Below are positions 35,901-48,824 of a DNA stretch of 64,000 nt, one piece after another; the stretch's first letter is position 1, and every line of letters begins with the position of its first letter. Under the pieces are notes generated by a model. The model had not been told where the DNA came from and ran no database searches. It was given only the letters and a program-made list of their open reading frames with translations. The stretch is taken from contig NC_135367.1 of the NCBI RefSeq assembly GCF_051622035.1, forward strand, positions 29,218,001 to 29,282,000. Reading direction: 5' to 3'. This stretch comes from Arctopsyche grandis (lineage: Eukaryota; Arthropoda; Insecta; Trichoptera; Hydropsychidae). Both the position numbers and the translations under genes were made by a program.

Positions 35901-38313
35901 AGGACATTTAAAATTCGCAAGCTTATTAATTAATTGAAAAAAAAATCTTTTTACATTAAATAAATTTAATTGAAAAAAAAGGGGTAACTTTTGCATGGGG
36001 CCAAATTTTTCTAGTTACGCCACTGAATTGTATAGGTATATAAATATATTGTGTAGTAGTAGAAAATATGTAACTGGAAGTAGACATATTTTCACACAAA
36101 AACTTGCTTCAATTTTTTTTCACATTTCTAATTTCCTTGAAACAAAAACTGTTAAAACTCGTTCACTGACCGACTGCCGCTCTAAAATTTACTAAAAATT
36201 TAATAACTAATTAGATGCAACGTTTTGGCGAATATAAAAACAGTTCACGCTAGCGTAAAAAAAACTATAATTCAACTGGTTTTTGAGTGAGGGGTGAATA
36301 AAATCACTTTATATACATATGTAAGTATCATTACAAAAAACAAGTTTCGATCGTACGGTGAGTATTCTAATATACATATAGGTACCCAAAACATATTTTA
36401 ACTGACCTTGAAATGGATACAAATGATTCTCACATTCTTTTCGCAAAAAGGATTGCATTTAAATCGCAATGACTGCAAGTGAACTTACTTCTGTAGCCGA
36501 GTCTGGCCATCCAGGGATAGTCTCCAAGCTTGGCATCCTCGCCTCCGACTATTCTATTAACCACGGTGGTGCCACAAGTTTGAGTGTTCAGAGCAGTCCT
36601 CTTCGTGTCTCTGTTTTCGTTCGGGTTCGGAATGACTACTTCGGGTTCAACTACTGGCGCTGGGATAGCCTCTGTAGTGGTTGTGGTTGTGGTTGTGGCT
36701 GGAACTGTCGTCGTTTCTGGCACCGGAGGAGGAGTTTCCAGAGGAACAGTTGTTTCGACAGGTGGTGGTTGCGATGGAGGTCTATAAGTTGAACGTCTTG
36801 GGTAAGTGGGATAGTTGGGATAGTGATTGTAGACGCTCGGTTCACAATCATGGCCATTGTTCCAGGTGGTCGGAGCTTCGGTAGGCGCGTGACTCCAGTG
36901 TGGAAAGCCATCACTATCCCAATAGAAGTGGTGCTTAGAAGTAGCACGTTCGTCTATATTGTAGGTTGGTTTCCTGTTACCGTATGCTCTCTTTTGCTTG
37001 TGTTTTTTGAACACCAGATAGTCGGTGAAGAGTTTGCAGCAGACGTACGGGGTGAATCCGCTAAAGCCGCACGTGAACTTTCTCACTAGGTTCACATCTT
37101 GTCTGGAGTAAGGTTGTTTCTTGAAAATAGAATAGGTCGCAGGACAGTAATGGTAGCCAACACAGTCACATTGCCCATAGCTTGATGACCTATAGTAAGT
37201 ATTGAACAAGCGTAAAAGTGTATTGTCGTCTGCAGACCGAACGTCGACCGAAGTTTCCTCTGAATTTTGGTCTGGAGGTGGTGTGCTATAAGTCTCCTCG
37301 GAATGTGGCAGTTCGTAGCTTTCGTACCAAGCTGAAAATTTAATTGGTTTTGATAAAATAACTAATAAAAGGATTTATTGGTGGTAAACGAGAGCATGAT
37401 TAATCGAAAATAAAGCTCCCACGACTAACATATGTATTATGTACGTATTTAGCAGAATTTTGAAAATATACCTATAAAGCATTAACTGGAATAGTTTGAA
37501 TGAATTTAAGAACTTCTGGATGCAATGGCTTTAATTAATTTTGCCTAAGGGGAAATTTGGGTGAACGTGGTCCAGGTAGACAGATATCCAAGAACCGGCA
37601 TTTTTATTACCTGCACGTTTGCAATCTACATATGCATATGTATAATAAGACGAATTTGGAGAAGAAGACTATGCTAAATTCCTAATGATAATCACCGAGT
37701 CTGTAAAGCTTGTCTATAATAAGCTATTAAATGCCGGCTTTAACAATATTGTAGAATCAACATACAATGTAGATGTATACATGAACTTATTGTTCAATGG
37801 AAAAACAAGCTTAAGTTGTTATGTAGCAGATAATTGCATGATTAATAAAGTTTTGGACAATACCTAAAATCATTCATTACATAAACCAGGATTTCAAAAT
37901 TAACTTTTAAGAAACAATTTACAGAAAATTTTTTCGATTATTTTATACCCGGGGTTTTTTTTGGCTCGTCAAACAGAAAATTAGCCTTCGTGTTTATTTT
38001 ATCTACTTATATTTTCGATAGTGTCAAAAATGGTTAAGGGTCATCTCGATTCGACTGGATGATTTTGTAATCCAATCTAACATTGAACTGGTCAGACTTT
38101 TGAACCTTTTATCTTTTTTTTTTTTAATATATGTAAACGATTGCGTTTTTATAATAGGTACATTGGGTTTTAGTGTTTTTCATGTAAGATATTATTATAC
38201 TATACGTATGTTGTTTACTTACAAGGATCAGCTGAACTGGACAGGACGTGCACAATTAGAAGAAGCACTATAATCGAAGCTTGGCGCTGAGCAAAGTCCT
38301 TTCTAAAGCCCAT
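32978..38313 (-). CDS. Clip-domain trypsin-like serine protease (SP2)
   Basis: Secreted zymogen of the insect clip protease type, which act in melanisation, Toll and clotting cascades (family knowledge). Seven minus-strand exons: 38223-38313, 36489-37331, 34945-35053, 34685-34866, 34492-34596, 33336-33488, 32978-33144; 1650 nt, 549 residues. An N-terminal hydrophobic stretch (ASIIVLLLIVHVLSSSA) is the signal peptide or signal anchor. The clip domain shows six Cys: QCDCVGYHYC, then TCGF, then YVCC. A Pro/Thr-rich linker with an eight-Thr run follows, then CGTTVVNR|IVGG as the activation site. Triad: LTAAHC, SNDIALV, GDSGGPL; Asp in MDACEGDS predicts trypsin-like specificity. The final intron splits the Gly of GDSGG. 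It is the likely paralogue of SP1 next door. Confidence 0.93.
33581..34246. mobile_element. piggyBac-type MITE (family P2), 666 bp, in a protease intron
   Basis: TTAA stands on both sides (33577-33580, 34247-34250). The ends CACATTGTATGCGGG and, inverted, CACTTTGCTTGCGGG agree at 12 of 15. A perfect 17-nt hairpin (AACGGAGATTACAGTCT and its inverse) lies at about 33597-33655. No coding capacity. Confidence 0.75.
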
Positions 38314-39765
38314 TTTTAGCACTAGTTTTTTCTTTTTTTTTTTGTTAATTTCCGAAAAACTTAATTCACATGGTTTAATCAATTGCACTTTCACTTTAAT
38401 CGATTCTAAATTTTCACTTATAACAACACAAATTTCATAATTCCTCAGGACGGAAACCACTTCAAGTCACCTGAAATAAACAATAAATTTTAGTAAAATG
38501 TTTGAACACTAAAGAGTTAAACAATGTGTTAAGCCAAGTAAGATTTCACGACTAAATTAGTTAATTTTTAAGTGCTACTTTTACATGTCATTACTGGAAT
38601 AGTGTTGCGAATATTGGTCACGTCCGATTTTCGCGGTTTCCGAGCGTTGAATGTTGCTCGGTTCGAGGTCTGGCCCCGACAAGTTCGGTCAACGGGGGAT
38701 TCCACCGTTTTGCGTAAGAAAAGGCGCGTATTTCGCTGCCGCCATTGTGAAATATGGCCGCCATGTCTCGAAAGGACGTCCGGTAAATCTTGAAATTCGT
38801 ACGTCAGGGTGAGTCAACCCGCTACACCGAATTTCAGTACGAATGATATAAAATCTTTTCAATATTAGAACTTTGGGCCCAATATGCATTCATATGTATT
38901 GTACATACATACTTATACATATATGGGCGAAAACACACAGCAAGGTACGTGGCACGTGGTTTTTTTTAGATACTTTTAAACATGGGGAAAAAATGTGGCA
39001 TGCCCAGCACAAATTCATGGCACACCCGTCCCAAAATCATCCCCTGGAGTGTTTTCGGTAAAATTGTATCCTTGTATATATCGTTGCTTGACAGTGATCG
39101 ATAACGGTATATCCCATATTTGAAGAAATGTAGAAGAACACCCACAGCCAAGCACACGACGTGCCGTTCTTACCTGTGTGATTTCGCTCTAAATGTATGT
39201 AGCTTTCAGTAAAATAAAATAAAATCTACATAGTTATGAGTGTATAATTTAATTTTCCTAACTAAAATACTTCCATTATCAATGAAAAAGCTATATAAAC
39301 TTATATCTTCAACTAACTGTTTTTGACATTTAACAATACAAAGAAAGATTAAAAAAAACATACGAAAAACTCTGTAAAACAATAAATCTATTTTTGACAA
39401 TAAAATTTTATAATTTGAGAACGGTTTTAGAAGTTCGTCATATTGGGGATTATTATAGAAAGGTTTTTAACTTTTAATAAAGTTAATGCCTAGTTATTAA
39501 GCAGCAAACAAATCAAAAGTAAAACTCGTCAATGTTTAATGTGAATGTATATGCAAAATTTATTATTCAATGGAAATGATTAGCTTTTCCATAGTATAAA
39601 AAAAATGTTAAATAATTTAATTAATAAATTTCGAAAATAGTTATCACGGTATTCATTTGTTTGCAACGATCTATTTTAGGTTATAATACATTTTGTTTTG
39701 ACATTTAATAATTCATAGACAATTTGCACTCAAATTTCTACCATAGACATTACAATTATAGAGGA
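38314..39765. other. SP2 upstream region with a terminal-repeat MITE
   Basis: Bases 38314-38470 are the probable 5' UTR/promoter; the stretch 38600-38830 is less AT-rich but has no gene I recognise. At 38923-39190 the ends GGCGAAAACACACAG and CTGTGTGATTTCGC, each continuing into GGCACGT-type sequence, form an imperfect inverted repeat of about 32 nt, so a small MITE is likely. The rest is AT-rich without features. Confidence 0.4.
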
Positions 39766-40335
39766 TTTATTTTATTTTATTTTATTTTATTTATTTAATA
39801 TACTTGGAGAGGCGGCAAAGCCGATAGGCCCAAGGGGTTTGAACAAACATATTTTTACAGATTATCATGTATGAAATAAAAATGAGAAAAATTAAAATAC
39901 ATAAAATAAAAATAAGAGAGAGAAAAAACAATATAAACAAAAAGAAAAGAAAAACAGAAATGCGATTATGGGAAATAAGAATTACAAAAATCCTTTAGTT
40001 TTAAAAAAAGTATCAAGTTTGTTCTTAACAATATTAATGTTATCAGAGGTTACTACATCATTGGGAAGACTATTCCAAACTGAAACCACTCTGTTTGAAA
40101 AGAATGAATCTCTGATCAATTTATTAAATTTTTCTTTTTGGAGTCAAGCGAGTGTCCTCTAAGGTGAGTGTTTACGTTGAATGTAATAAGATTAGACATA
40201 TGACAATTATAATGATTATTAAGTATTTTATAGACTTCGATTAAGTCACGTCTAGTTCTTCTCGTCTCCAATGTAGTGAGATTCATTCTTTTCAATCTTT
40301 CATTATTGATTTGTAAAATAATCGAAACCGGAAAA
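39766..40335 (-). mobile_element. CR1/Jockey-like LINE 3' end
   Basis: The minus strand encodes ERLKRMNLTTLETRRTRRDL, IEVYKILNNHYNCH, then after a frameshift FFSNRVVSVWNSLPNDVV and NKLDTFFKTKG, the familiar C-terminus downstream of reverse transcriptase in many insect non-LTR elements. A pentamer tail (TAAAA)n on the minus strand lies at 39766-39800. It is 5'-truncated and frameshifted. Confidence 0.8.
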
Positions 40336-41204
40336 GTAAATTTATTAGGACAAATACGTAATAGGGGTCATTGTCAATAAGATTTCGTATCTCCTCTGAA
40401 GGTCGGAAATTCAAAGTCGCTGAACGCCAGTGAAAACCCATCGTTCAGTTCGTCACCGGATTAACGAGTTTTTTCAAAGACCGGAGATTGTCTACGTCAC
40501 GGCTCTAAGTTACGCGCAACTTCAAGTCAGGAAAAACCGGGTATCTCCAATTTCGAACCTGCTTTGTAGTCGTCGAATTAATTAGACTCGATTGACACAG
40601 ATTCGAAAAAAAAGATATTGAATCATATTCATACGTATGGAAGTGCCGTTTGAATCAAAGCGCTTACGATATCTGATTGTTGTGTGATGATGAAGTGAAG
40701 TAATCGCTCGAGGGTTTGCGTTCGAAGAAAAGTGGCTGAAGAATCCGGAGCCGAATGCGTAATGTTTTATATAGAATCTTGGCGTTGTAAATTTATGAGT
40801 GAAGTTTTCTCGTTATGTTTTTAATATAAACTATTGCATGTGACTATATATATTTTTTTTACCTTTATTCAGTCTTTCTGGACATGCCGTTTCAAGCTGG
40901 GTGTACTTCTCAACGTGTTCCACTTTCTAATGCGTCCAAATTTAATTCGAGACTACTTTTAACATTTTCGTCGTCCTATTCGAGAATTTCCTCAGTGTTG
41001 CGGTTGGCGTGGTATTAATCATTAAAACGATCGCTTCTCGAAATTTTTCATTCTTGGAAATGCATATTGGAAAAAGTTTCGGCATCGTTAATGTCCCGAT
41101 GAGTATTTTTTGGTTGAATGCAAGAAGCAGAAGCTAAGATGATTAAGTTGTAATCCTTGAAGGCGAGAGAAAGGATCAATTGATGAAATATGTATGTATG
41201 TATG
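40336..41204. other. Spacer without recognised features
   Basis: No open frame with a recognisable domain and no clear repeat ends; a TATATATATTTTTTT tract lies near 40845. Confidence 0.3.
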
Positions 41205-42701
41205 CAGTGGCGGACTGGCCATACAAGCGAACATGCCCGATGGCATGTGGGCCCCACTATCTGTTAGAAAATATGGGCCCTCAGTAAAATTAAATAACTT
41301 TTTAACTATTTCACGTGTGTAAAAATGTATAGGATATTGCAACTTTAGGACCTAAAGTTTGGGTATTTCAACAAAACAAATTTCTTACGATATACACAAA
41401 TAACTAATACCTGCTTTAACAGCCCAAGGATCGGTTAACTTTTTTTATTAGGCTTGAAATGTAAGTTTCAACATTTGCTTGGGACCTTTTGCCGGGCCTA
41501 TTCCAACCTCAAGATTATGTATATACCAATACCTATGTAACAACTAACTACTGAAATAAAAATGGGAATAAACAAATTTTCGTGAATAATATAAACTGAA
41601 TTGCTTAAAACAATTTTGATAGGATGATTTAAATTTACTTCATACTTTCAAAATAACATTTGATTATACTTCGATGATATAGTAAGATTTAAATACACAA
41701 TTTTAAACAGTTTCCGTATATAAAATCTATTCCTAATCTAGACACATCCATGTAAATAGAAATATAGGATAGGGGCCCCCTCCCCAAAATCCCGATTTTC
41801 GATTAACATTAATTGAAAATATTATGCATTTTTTTCAGGGACGTAATTTGGGGGGGCCATAGGGGGGCACTCGCCTAAATTAAGGAATAGTGTGAATTTA
41901 GAAAATATTATGAACTTAATGATTAATGAGATACTATGGATCTATGAATGCTACGTGTATTTCTTATGTATGTTACTTTTGGGTAACTAATAAAATAATC
42001 ACTGCTATGTGCTTTGAAAAAAAACAAAACAAAACTTTATCTAATGTTATTACGTACATATGTACATAGATAAAGTGACAAGACAGTCGGTAGAAATTAA
42101 GTTAATTGATAGTTTTTTGGAGAATCAGTTTGATGGTCGATTAATGTTGACTATGTAAAGATTTGTGGAAAAAAATTTTCGCCTGCGGCGCTTTTTTCTC
42201 TTTTTACATAATATTTTTTTATAATTACTTTTTCAAAAATAACCTTATTTTTTTCATATTTTATAACTCAATAAGGTAAATAATATTTTCCATTTTTATT
42301 CCGATATAAAAAAGATTTTTTGAAAAAAAATTCAATTTGACCAATCTTTGCCTGCCCTGCCCCCCCCAAAGAAAAAGCTGAAATGACGTCCCTGATTGTT
42401 TTCTACCGAAAGTAAAAGCCGATTTTATGCCGCATTCTTTTATGATGCATTATATTTACCTAGGACAAGGATTAAAACGAAATATACAATATAATCTATG
42501 GATCTATTTTGCTTTTGCCATTTTTCTTGTACCTAAATTTGTTTATTCCCAATTTTGAAAAAAAAAATTTCCCTTGATTTTTAACGTGATGGAAAGAAGA
42601 AAATCTTGTTATATGGGGGGGGGGGGACAAATTATTTTAACCCTGGGTGGGGCCCCCTTTGACTCCTGGCATGCACTGATTTCAGTCCCAGTCCGCCACT
42701 G
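41205..42701. mobile_element. hAT-type element, 1497 bp, with a nested hAT inside
   Basis: Termini CAGTGGCGGACTGG and CCCAGTCCGCCACTG are inverted repeats; TATGTATG flanks both sides (41197-41204, 42702-42709), a perfect 8-bp duplication, although the host is a TATG microsatellite. A second hAT-type unit sits at 41836-42394. No transposase frame survives. Confidence 0.8.
41836..42394. mobile_element. Nested hAT-type MITE, 559 bp
   Basis: CAGGGACGTAATTT at the left and AAATGACGTCCCTG at the right are inverted; flanking octamers ATTTTTTT and ATTGTTTT agree at 7 of 8. G- and C-runs lie just inside both ends. It interrupts the element at 41205-42701 and is therefore younger. Confidence 0.75.
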
Positions 42702-43650
42702 TATGTATGTATGTACGTACACACATAGGTATTTTTGTAAACAGTTTCATTTTGTGTGATACATTAAGTATTATACATACATATGCATATAGGTATGTAT
42801 CTACATACATAAATACATATATTTAATGATTCGAATTGCCCGGCGTTGCTCGAATGAGTAAAAGTTGAAACCCAAAGCTAAAAATATACTTAGTAGTTAA
42901 CTGTCTTGGTTAAAGTACCAAGATGTTTTTTTTTATGGTGAAATAGCAACAGTAGATTTCCATATAAAAAGTATTGAGATGATGTGGTAGCGGAATGAAA
43001 AGGATTTCACCTTCGAAAATTTTAGCTATTATATGTGTGTATATCTGACATTGACCGAATTGAGGTAGCCCAACTTGAGAATCTTATAGAGCCAGTTCAA
43101 AGTCGAGGTCTGTTATTGTGCAACGATGATGCATCAGGGCGTCCCGGAAGTGCTTGCTCGGGGATCCCGGAACTTCCACGACGTTATTCATCGTGGAAGA
43201 AAACCGCATATGATTCATACTTCGGTCTATCCCGAACAAAAATATGTATGTATATATTTCTCGAGTTCCGTAGTATTTTTACTTAATTTTTATTGTTTTA
43301 TCTCAACTTATTCGTTTTCGCGAAGTGTAGTTAGTGGAAACGAACTCTGGAGGTCGAAAACTAGTCTGTTGACGTTCGAGGGCAATACATAAGAATGGTT
43401 CGGTTACCTTTTGCGGTTTATTTTTAATTACAGGTACATAAGCAGGTGCCTATACATAGTGTAATTTTTTCAATTGCTACAGCGTGTATTCGATATTTTT
43501 TCTGTTACTGCCTTAAAAAAAGTAACGAAAACATATTATTTTATAAATTGTTTCCCGGTGTTCCTCTTAATTGTCGTGAGTTATGATTATCTTTGTGAGT
43601 TCTAACACAAATTCAAAATTTTGCTCTTATTTTATTTTATTTTTTACATA
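42702..43650. other. Spacer without recognised features
   Basis: Short open frames around 43035-43390 have no recognisable domain and no supporting splice context. TATG/CATA microsatellites lie near 42710 and 42770. Confidence 0.3.
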
Positions 43651-43651
43651 T

Positions 43652-44041
43652 GTATATATACCAGGAAGGCCTAACAGGTAAACTCCAATGCGCCTTACTA
43701 GCCAGTCACAAATATCGATATACAATTTTTAGAATAATTAATAACAAATAATAATAACAAAGCATCATAGAGACATTTATTGATAATCATCAAATTTTGA
43801 GATGCTGAAATTTCCGAGACATTTGTGAATAAATTTGCAGTATTTTTATACGAATCAGCAAAATTTGACAAGCTGAAAACTCGAAAATTGCGAGAAATAG
43901 GTAAAGGTTGCCAATTTGTTAGAACCGTTTTAATGAAATTTAGATAAATTGGTAAACTCTGATGGGAAACGATCGGCCTGGAGTCACAAACCAAGGTCTG
44001 GCCAGCAGCAATCAGTGGAACTCAAACGCGTGACCACTATG
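43652..44041 (-). mobile_element. tRNA-derived SINE (family A), decayed copy
   Basis: Shares ACCAGGAAGGCCTAACAGGT, GCGCCTTACTAGCCAG, GGTAAAGGTTGCCAATTTGT, GGAAACGATCGGCCTGGAGT and GGTCTGGCCAGCAG with the other copies. The B box is mutated (inverse of GGAACTCAAACGC) and the A box is not seen. Confidence 0.65.
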
Positions 44042-45984
44042 TTCGAAAGCATATATGCTGGATAATTATGCACTTTTACTGAAAATTATCCAAACAAATG
44101 ATATCATAACGACATCAAGACTCGACTGATTTGGTTGGTTAATTACGTATATGTACATACATATTTTAAGGATATAATATCTCCCATTTGCGACAACTGA
44201 AACACAGCTTAAAATTTGTAGACAATTTTGGCAGTGCTTTGATTTGATAGATTTTGAGATTCGAAAATATGATCATGTAGTGGATATTGGACATTTTCAG
44301 ATAACAACATAAATTGCACAACACAGACCCCTAGTATTCACTAATTGGGTCTACACTCTACAGTAATGACAATGATACCTATATTTAAATATGAAATATG
44401 ATATTTTTTGTATTGGCTATTGACCTTTCAATTTCAATGTACATATAGTAGTGTTCAATGTACATAAAGTGATTATTTGCGGTTAAATAATATTTTGACG
44501 TTTTGTTGTAAAAAAAAGTGAATGTTTCATATCAATAAACAATGACGATTGTGTTAGTAGCAATAATGAACAACAAAGAATATGTACATAGGTATATAAA
44601 TACATATTATATATGTATATGTAAGAATGTAGTAACATTCGATGAATCCTGTTCTTGTACATACATGTATAATAAATACATTATCCGATACAGAATTTTA
44701 TTAATAATAATTTAATCTCTAGTGAAATCAGCAGCTACAATGTTTAACAATTACCAGTTAGAAATGTAAACATTCAAATTATGATCGATATTACATAGCA
44801 TATATGTATGTATGCGTTATTGTATAACTTATTCGTATGCTAAAGTAAAATTCAACATGATAACGAAACAGTTTAGGTTTTTTGAATATGACCTCTATGA
44901 TTGTAAATGTTTTGTTTTTTTGTGATTCAACGCGTAAAAAATCTAATTGAAATGCCAAGGATACTAAATTAAAACGAAACATGCTCATAAAACATCATTC
45001 CATCGTCGTACTAAAAACTAATGCATTCAATAATAGGTACATCGTACATTGTATGTACCTACTACCTACATATGTATATGCTTAAAAAAATTATCGTATA
45101 AGTTAAAAAAAATACAATTAAATTTTTAACGTGACCTTCTGCAAATATAACAAACTGAATAAAAGCTTTTAAAAAATGAATATATCTATAAGAACAATAT
45201 AACCAATTTTTAGTACTACATAATTCACTGTCAAATACTGCTGATTCCTTTTTAGATGTTTAATTTTTAATAAAACCATTTAATAAAAATATTTCAGCGA
45301 AAACTGTGTAGTTTTTTTACTTCCAATATTCCAACACATGTATGTAAATCATTATTTTGATTTGAAAAGAATGCAGGTACTCAATAATTACAAATCCGTT
45401 TCGTTTCTGTTCGATGAATTGATAAAATATGCGTATTTGATATGATAAATTATTCTGAAATTAATCGAATTTAGTTGCAAATAAAAATGATTTTAATCAA
45501 AATGCAATACATAACCTCAAATATCATCAGTAACGGTTAGGTTAGGTTAGGCTAGGATTTACTTTTGCTCTTATATCATCGATTTTTTTGTCAGAATTAA
45601 TTCTACGCGCATGCACAACATCCTTCTCCTTGATTTTTTACAAGTCCAACATTCAAATTTGTACAATGCCCGCTCCAACATTTTCAATTGTTATTCTTTG
45701 AGTTGTACGCTTGGTGAATATTCTGCGGACCGTGAAAAACAAACGATGAAGATACCATCAATTACTTATTATTCATTTTGTATGTATTATTTGGATGACT
45801 AATAAAATTATATTCACTTTGAAGTAAACCTATTCAGAAATTATTGTTTCTTTTATTTCATACAACATCAAATTACATATATTCATCCACTGCAAAATAC
45901 TAAGCTGAAAAAAATCTGACGGCGAACTTCTTGAGAATCTAAGAGATTATTTGTCATTTTGATTCTCTGGGCTATTTCCCTTAA
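44042..45984. other. AT-rich spacer
   Basis: No supported gene, RNA or complete mobile element. A short TTAGGTTAGG run occurs at about 45536. Microsatellites of the ACATATGTA type are scattered. Confidence 0.3.
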
Positions 45985-46545
45985 CCCTTTGAATGCTGAC
46001 CAACGCCAATCGAGGTTTTGCCAACAAGTTCATGGGCCTGCAAAACGCCCATAGGCATTGTATATTGAGCACTTATAAAGCAAACAAGAATACTACCCGC
46101 CAAGCTTTTAGAGTGAGCATTGAAAAAAAATACATTGAACATGGATCGTATAATTTTTCAACGTTTATAAAGATTCGTTTACACTGCAATTTCTGAATTT
46201 GTAACCATAGCAGAATAAAATCCCTAACTGCTGAGTATTTTACGTTGTGGCTTGGAATTTAGATTGTGAGCATTATATTTTAACAACAATGAAGAAGATG
46301 GACTAGTTTTGGAAAAATACATTCATTAATAGATTTGTTTTGTTCATTTTATATTGTTGCAAGATATATAAGAGAGTCTAAACACACCTTTACAAATCTC
46401 GAAATCCTCGGCGGTAGATATTTAGGGTTTGTTTTGATAAGCTACAATTTTTATACCTGCTATGTATTGGATATCTAAATAATTCTAGTTGGAAATGTTG
46501 GCGAAATTTTCAGCGTGGCGGGCTTTCAACAGAAAAAGAAAAGGG
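45985..46545. mobile_element. piggyBac-type MITE (family P1), copy 2
   Basis: Begins CCCTTTGAATGCTGACC after TTAA (45981-45984) and ends AAAGGG before TTAA (46546-46549). The interior is collinear with 23785-24342, for example GTATATTGAGCACTTATAAA and GCATTATATTTTAACAACAA. The right terminal repeat has lost bases compared with copy 1. Confidence 0.88.
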
Positions 46546-46549
46546 TTAA

Positions 46550-47120
46550 CTTACATATAAATACATACAAAATTAGCAATCCCTGCTCACCTTTATGTTT
46601 TGCATCCCCATAAAATTACAGTATGAATTTTTTGATCTGTTTATAATGATTCAAGAATTATTCGTAAGGTATTGTAACTTTTCGAAAATTACACAAAGTT
46701 AATTCATTTAAATACTTACAATAATGTTCTACCAATGTACATACATATGTATACCTTAATAGAAAATTTATATTAAGTGCTCTCTTCATATAATTAAAAA
46801 TGTATTTTGATGCAGAGGTGACAGATTACTTGGCTATAAAATCTAAGATATTCAATTGGAAAATTTGAATTTTATAATATACATAGATCCAAATCTTGTT
46901 AGCATTTATAAAATAATTAATATGTAAATAATAAACTTTTGATTTTAATTAGGTATTTTTCCATTTGAATATTATCCACGGTTAAATGAAAAAAAAAAAC
47001 GTTTATCAGTAATATTTTATTTGAAATAATATGTAATTGAGTATACAAAAATATACTAATAATAATCATTATCATATACATACATACATACATACACGTA
47101 TGCATGTATGTACATATATG
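46550..47120. other. AT-rich spacer before the long inverted repeat
   Basis: No supported feature beyond CATACATACATACATACA-type microsatellite at about 47078-47096. Confidence 0.3.
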
Positions 47121-47884
47121 CATATAATAAATTCACTTTTTACACATACCAATCAGTCCAAAATTCGAACGCCACTTAACAAGCTACCGGAAAGCGAAAA
47201 GCGAAACTTTGATAGAGTCAGAGCGAGTGTAAAGTTCAGAGCGAATGATTACATTGTGTATAATCTATTTGGCACATCCAGTATTCTAAGAAACAGGTTC
47301 CAATTTCCACAAACAAGTATGAAAAACACCGAAAGACAAGCAGAAGAGAAACCCAGTCAGCGTGTCCGACAAATTCAAATCGAAACGACTGGAATATAAA
47401 CTACAAGACTATGTATAAATAAAAATAATAAAAAAACTACACATATGTATGCATGTATTTTTATAAATATATACATATACAAATATTATAATATGTGAGG
47501 GAGATAATATTTGTATATGTATATATTTATAAAAATACATGATAGATATGTGTACGTTATTTTATTCACTTTCTTACTTTCTACATAGTACTTGTAGTCT
47601 ATATTCAGTCGTTTCGATTTGAATATGTCGGACACGATGACTGGGTTTCTCTTCTGCTTGTACTTTCGGCTGTATTTATACTTGTTTGTCGGAATTGGAA
47701 CCTGTTTCTTAGAATACTGGATGTGCCAAATAGATTATACACAATGTAATCATTCGCTATGAACTATAACATTCGCTCTGACTCTATACAAGCTTACGCT
47801 TTTTCGCTTTCGGTTAGCTTGTTAAGTGAGCGTTCGAATTCTTGGCTGATTGGTATGCTGTACAAGTGAGATTTATTATTATAA
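47121..47884. repeat. Long inverted repeat, arms about 370 bp, 14-nt loop
   Basis: Left arm 47121-47490 and right arm 47505-47884 are reverse complements over nearly their whole length, with scattered substitutions and small indels. Paired examples: ACAGGTTCCAATTTCC with GGAATTGGAACCTGT, ACATTGTGTATAATCTATTT with its exact inverse, ATACATATACAAATATTA with TAATATTTGTATATGTAT. The loop is ATATGTGAGGGAGA at 47491-47504. Neither end has recognisable transposon termini or a target duplication. The left arm is open for about 90 codons ending at 47399 with no recognised domain. If transcribed it would fold as an extended hairpin of the kind processed into siRNA in insects. Confidence 0.85.
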
Positions 47885-48824
47885 ACATGTAAGATGCATT
47901 GTTTGCCATAGTAAACAAAACATTATATTGTGCGCAAAACGTATTAATAAATGTATGAGATTCATTTTTAAGTTAGAATTATTTCGTCACAGATTGACCG
48001 TGTGACTCAAAATATATATATCAAAATACATAATTCCCTGTTAAGAACTCTGCAGCCTGTTTCTTGAACCAGTGAAACAGTGAGGGGCAGTTTGGTGAGC
48101 GTCGTTATTGGTTTGCAGGTGTTTTACGCTCAAAATCCTTTCATTCTAGGAAGAGAAAGTCAGATCCCGGCTGTATTGAGAATGATCCAATACATGCCAA
48201 CGACTTTTTTCGAGCAGAAAATCAATTGACGGTATTGATGATGGACATGGTGAATGAAATGCTATTGAAAATCAACACATGAAGCGCGTTTCCAACTAGG
48301 TTTAATTGCAAAACATCAACTTGCATTGTTAAATATGTACATTTATGTAAATGATTCTAACTTAAAAAATACCCTCTTATGTATACGTACATATCTTATT
48401 CGACATTTTCAATCTATAATGGTACAATATTAATATTTAATAAATGCTTTAAATTTATTGGAATGTAATATATAATATAATATAATAAGTATATTAAAAA
48501 AAGTTGTCAACCACAATTAAATTGTAGGAACCGTACGAGTTACATAGATAGACTTCTGCTTATTATAATATTAGTGATTATACATAATAAAATATAATAT
48601 TAAGTATAGAGATAGGATGCAAAAACTCTTAGTAGAAGACTGAAAAAAAAGAGATTCAAAAAATTATTCAATTAATAATACGTAACTACTAAAATATAAT
48701 ATGTATATAGCGTTGCTGCCCGTCTTAATATCAATGCAACATAAATAAATATCTTTTTGGAATGTAAAAAATTTGTATCAATTCGACATAGGAAACAATG
48801 AAATTGCTTTTTTTATTGCAATTA
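47885..48824. other. Spacer and 3' flank of the C14orf119-like gene
   Basis: No supported gene. TTTATT at about 48812-48817 (AATAAA on the minus strand) is the probable poly(A) signal of the next gene. Confidence 0.35.

Noticed and set aside
36469-36884. Plus-strand frames rich in Val, Gly or Trp
   Set aside because: Antisense shadows of the Pro/Thr-rich linker of the clip protease on the minus strand.
43035-43392. Overlapping frames with LIEPVQSRGLLLC and similar
   Set aside because: No recognised domain, no splice support, frames overlap one another.
45531-45556. TTAGGTTAGG run resembling the insect telomere repeat (and CCTAA-like phrases near 29515-29600)
   Set aside because: Only two or three imperfect units; too short to call telomeric.
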